5,496 nt of DNA from Candidatus Heimdallarchaeota archaeon AB_125. GTDB taxonomy: Archaea > Asgardarchaeota > Heimdallarchaeia > Heimdallarchaeales > Heimdallarchaeaceae. The notes beneath the pieces were generated by a model. The model saw only the letters and a list, made by a program, of their open reading frames with translations. It was not told the DNA's origin and did not search any database. Of the stretch, positions 4,400 through 5,496 are shown piece by piece (position 1 is the first letter of the stretch; each line of letters opens with the position of its first letter). The translations under genes and the position numbers were made by a program. Location of the stretch: NCBI GenBank assembly GCA_001940755.1, contig MEHH01000199.1:1-5496 (forward strand). The letters are read 5' to 3'.

Positions 4400-5056
4400 A
4401 TGGAACAGGATAAATCTATTCCTGAAACTAGTGAAACCAACCAATACAAACAAGCATTAAGTCTAATAGGAAACTACTGGAAAAGAAAATGGATTGAAGA
4501 TGGTAATCTACAAGAAATCGAGGAAGGATATAGGTATACATATACTGAAAGAAAAATGTGGTCTGTAGAAGAACGTTTTGTGATTTATACAGAAAAGGAC
4601 TTTGAACAAGCATTTCTCAATGATCAAGATTTCAGAGAATATTTATCAAGAGAAGGAGATATCATATCACTTATTTCTGAAGAATTTGAACAGATTATTG
4701 AGGATTGTACTGAAAGAATAGGTGTAGATAAACTTCCTTTTTTTGAGTTTCTTAAACCTGAAGTTTATCGTAAAATTACTATAGTTTTTGATTTTGAGGC
4801 AATAAAAGAATTCAATGAAAATAAAAAATTGTGGGAAGTTACAAAAACAGATACCTCTGAAGAATATGAATCAAACTATCTTGACAATTTTCCTTATGAA
4901 GGTACCCATCGTGATGTTGATGCAGTGGAAAATTTGGAAGAAGCCTTTGATCTTATCAAGAAATCATTATCTCCCCTTGTTAAAAACCAGAGATTTTCAA
5001 AAGAAGAAAGACAATATACAATGTCTCGATGGTTTGAGAGACAAAAAGATAGATGA
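4400..5056 (+). CDS. Unrecognised 218-residue charged soluble protein
   Basis: I do not recognise this protein. It has no signal peptide or membrane segment, is rich in Glu, Lys, Tyr and Phe, and looks mixed alpha/beta. Visible landmarks are a Trp/Lys-rich segment NYWKRKW (25-31), a Tyr-rich stretch EEGYRYTYTERKMW (41-54), RFVIYTEKDFEQAF (59-72), a likely strand KITIVFDFEAIKEF (125-138), and a helical charged C-terminus from about 175 ending in SRWFERQKDR. The single Cys (103) gives no hint of a metal site. ATG at 4400 is the first possible start because an in-frame TAG lies at 4391-4393. It has no SD and may be leaderless. It follows the GTPase in the same direction with 134 bp between. A role as GTPase partner is only a guess from position. 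Confidence 0.75.
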   Translation: MEQDKSIPETSETNQYKQALSLIGNYWKRKWIEDGNLQEIEEGYRYTYTERKMWSVEERFVIYTEKDFEQAFLNDQDFREYLSREGDIISLISEEFEQIIEDCTERIGVDKLPFFEFLKPEVYRKITIVFDFEAIKEFNENKKLWEVTKTDTSEEYESNYLDNFPYEGTHRDVDAVENLEEAFDLIKKSLSPLVKNQRFSKEERQYTMSRWFERQKDR

Positions 5057-5069
5057 ATTTCAATTATAT

Positions 5070-5078
5070 TTTTATATC
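5070..5078 (+). promoter_or_regulatory. Putative promoter of the decarboxylase gene
   Basis: TTTTATATC is centred about 41 nt before the TTG start at 5115. Transcription would begin near 5100, just before the SD at 5102. The T-rich DNA at 5057-5076 may also end the upstream transcript. Confidence 0.4.
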
Positions 5079-5114
5079 TGCAAATTAAACTCCAATTGTT
5101 TGAGGTAGTTTCAT

Positions 5115-5496
5115 TTGATTGTTTCAGCTGAAATAGTTTCTTATTTAGATAAACAAGGTTTCACACTAGCGACTGGTGTTCCTTGTTCTTATTTCAAAGA
5201 ACTCTTTATTGAACTTGATAATAATGACATCATTCAATATATACCAGCTACTCGTGAAGATGAAGCTGTAGGAATAGCATGCGGTCATTTTCTTGGTGAA
5301 CAGAATTGTTTTTTGATTATGCAAAATTCAGGATTAGCTACAATTGGTGATGCACTTACTTCTCTGGCTCAATTGTATGAAATTCCGCTTCTAATTTTTG
5401 TTAGTTATCGAGGTCTTGAACCTGATAAAACCTTTCCTGAACACCTTCTAATGGGAGAAGTCACTGAAGCAGTTTTAGATGCATATGGAGTACCAT
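5115..5496 (+). CDS. Phosphonopyruvate/sulfopyruvate decarboxylase family, N-terminal part
   Basis: The gene runs off the right edge; 127 codons are visible. The protein matches the thiamine-diphosphate PYR domain of phosphonopyruvate decarboxylase (Ppd) and sulfopyruvate decarboxylase alpha subunit (ComD). Signatures are GVPCSYFKEL (21-30), ATREDEAVGIA (45-55, probably holding the Glu that activates the cofactor), MQNSGLATIGDALTSLAQLY (69-88), and PEHLLMGEVTEAVLDAYGVP (108-127). Ppd makes phosphonoacetaldehyde for phosphonate synthesis; ComDE makes sulfoacetaldehyde for coenzyme M. The PEHxLMG segment leans slightly to Ppd, but the substrate is not decidable here. If the full gene ends near 170 codons it is a separate alpha subunit; near 370-400 it is a fused Ppd-type enzyme. 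The start is TTG, preceded by GAGG (5102-5105) at 9 nt, with an in-frame TAG at 5106-5108 excluding earlier starts. Confidence 0.85.
   Translation, partial: MIVSAEIVSYLDKQGFTLATGVPCSYFKELFIELDNNDIIQYIPATREDEAVGIACGHFLGEQNCFLIMQNSGLATIGDALTSLAQLYEIPLLIFVSYRGLEPDKTFPEHLLMGEVTEAVLDAYGVP

Noticed and set aside
4428..4613. Minus-strand open frame of 61 codons
   Set aside because: It lies antisense to the 218-residue gene and is rich in Phe, Leu and Tyr, as expected from reversed AT-rich codons.
4815..5108. Plus-strand open frame of 97 codons
   Set aside because: It is a shifted-frame shadow of the 218-residue gene and runs into the decarboxylase promoter.

Overview
The window looks like a piece of an Asgard-type archaeal genome. 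It is AT-rich, with roughly one third G+C judged by eye. The promoters are archaeal: TATA boxes, T-tract terminators, and a mix of Shine-Dalgarno (SD) led and apparently leaderless genes. It also carries a full Rab-type small GTPase, a family that is abundant in Asgard archaea. No rRNA, tRNA, CRISPR array or insertion sequence is visible.

Left edge, minus strand: the start of a sugar-phosphate nucleotidyltransferase runs off the window (AIILAGGKGTRLQPLT signature). It overlaps the end of a TrmO-type tRNA methyltransferase gene. A 110-bp divergent promoter region follows.

Centre, plus strand (about 643-3532): a tandem array of three paralogous surface proteins. Each has an N-terminal signal peptide, an exported domain of about 230 residues with N-glycosylation sequons, and a C-terminal membrane segment with a basic tail. 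I do not recognise the family. All three reading frames are 831 bp (276 codons). Each opens with a perfect AGGAGG SD, then exactly 8 nt, then a non-canonical AUH codon: ATA at 643, ATT at 1673 and ATC at 2702. No ATG, GTG or TTG is available at any of the three sites, and in-frame stops lie just upstream. Standard gene calling would start at internal TTG codons, losing part of the signal peptide in two genes and 111 residues in the middle one. Each gene has its own TATA box exactly 54 nt before the start codon and its own T-rich terminator. The spacer between genes 1 and 2 is about 90% identical to that between genes 2 and 3, although the proteins are only about half identical, so the array looks shaped by recombination.

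Right part, plus strand: a Rab-like GTPase (GTG start, all G motifs intact, no lipid-anchor cysteine), an unrecognised 218-residue charged soluble protein, and the first 127 codons of a thiamine-diphosphate decarboxylase subunit of the phosphonopyruvate/sulfopyruvate decarboxylase family (TTG start with a good SD).

Apart from TrmO and the nucleotidyltransferase, which overlap, the genes look like separate transcription units. Only the surface array forms an obvious functional group. The nucleotidyltransferase (glycan precursors) and the decarboxylase (phosphonate- or sulfonate-type metabolism) could both relate to the cell surface, but that is inference. The most notable signal is the conserved use of AUH start codons across the array.
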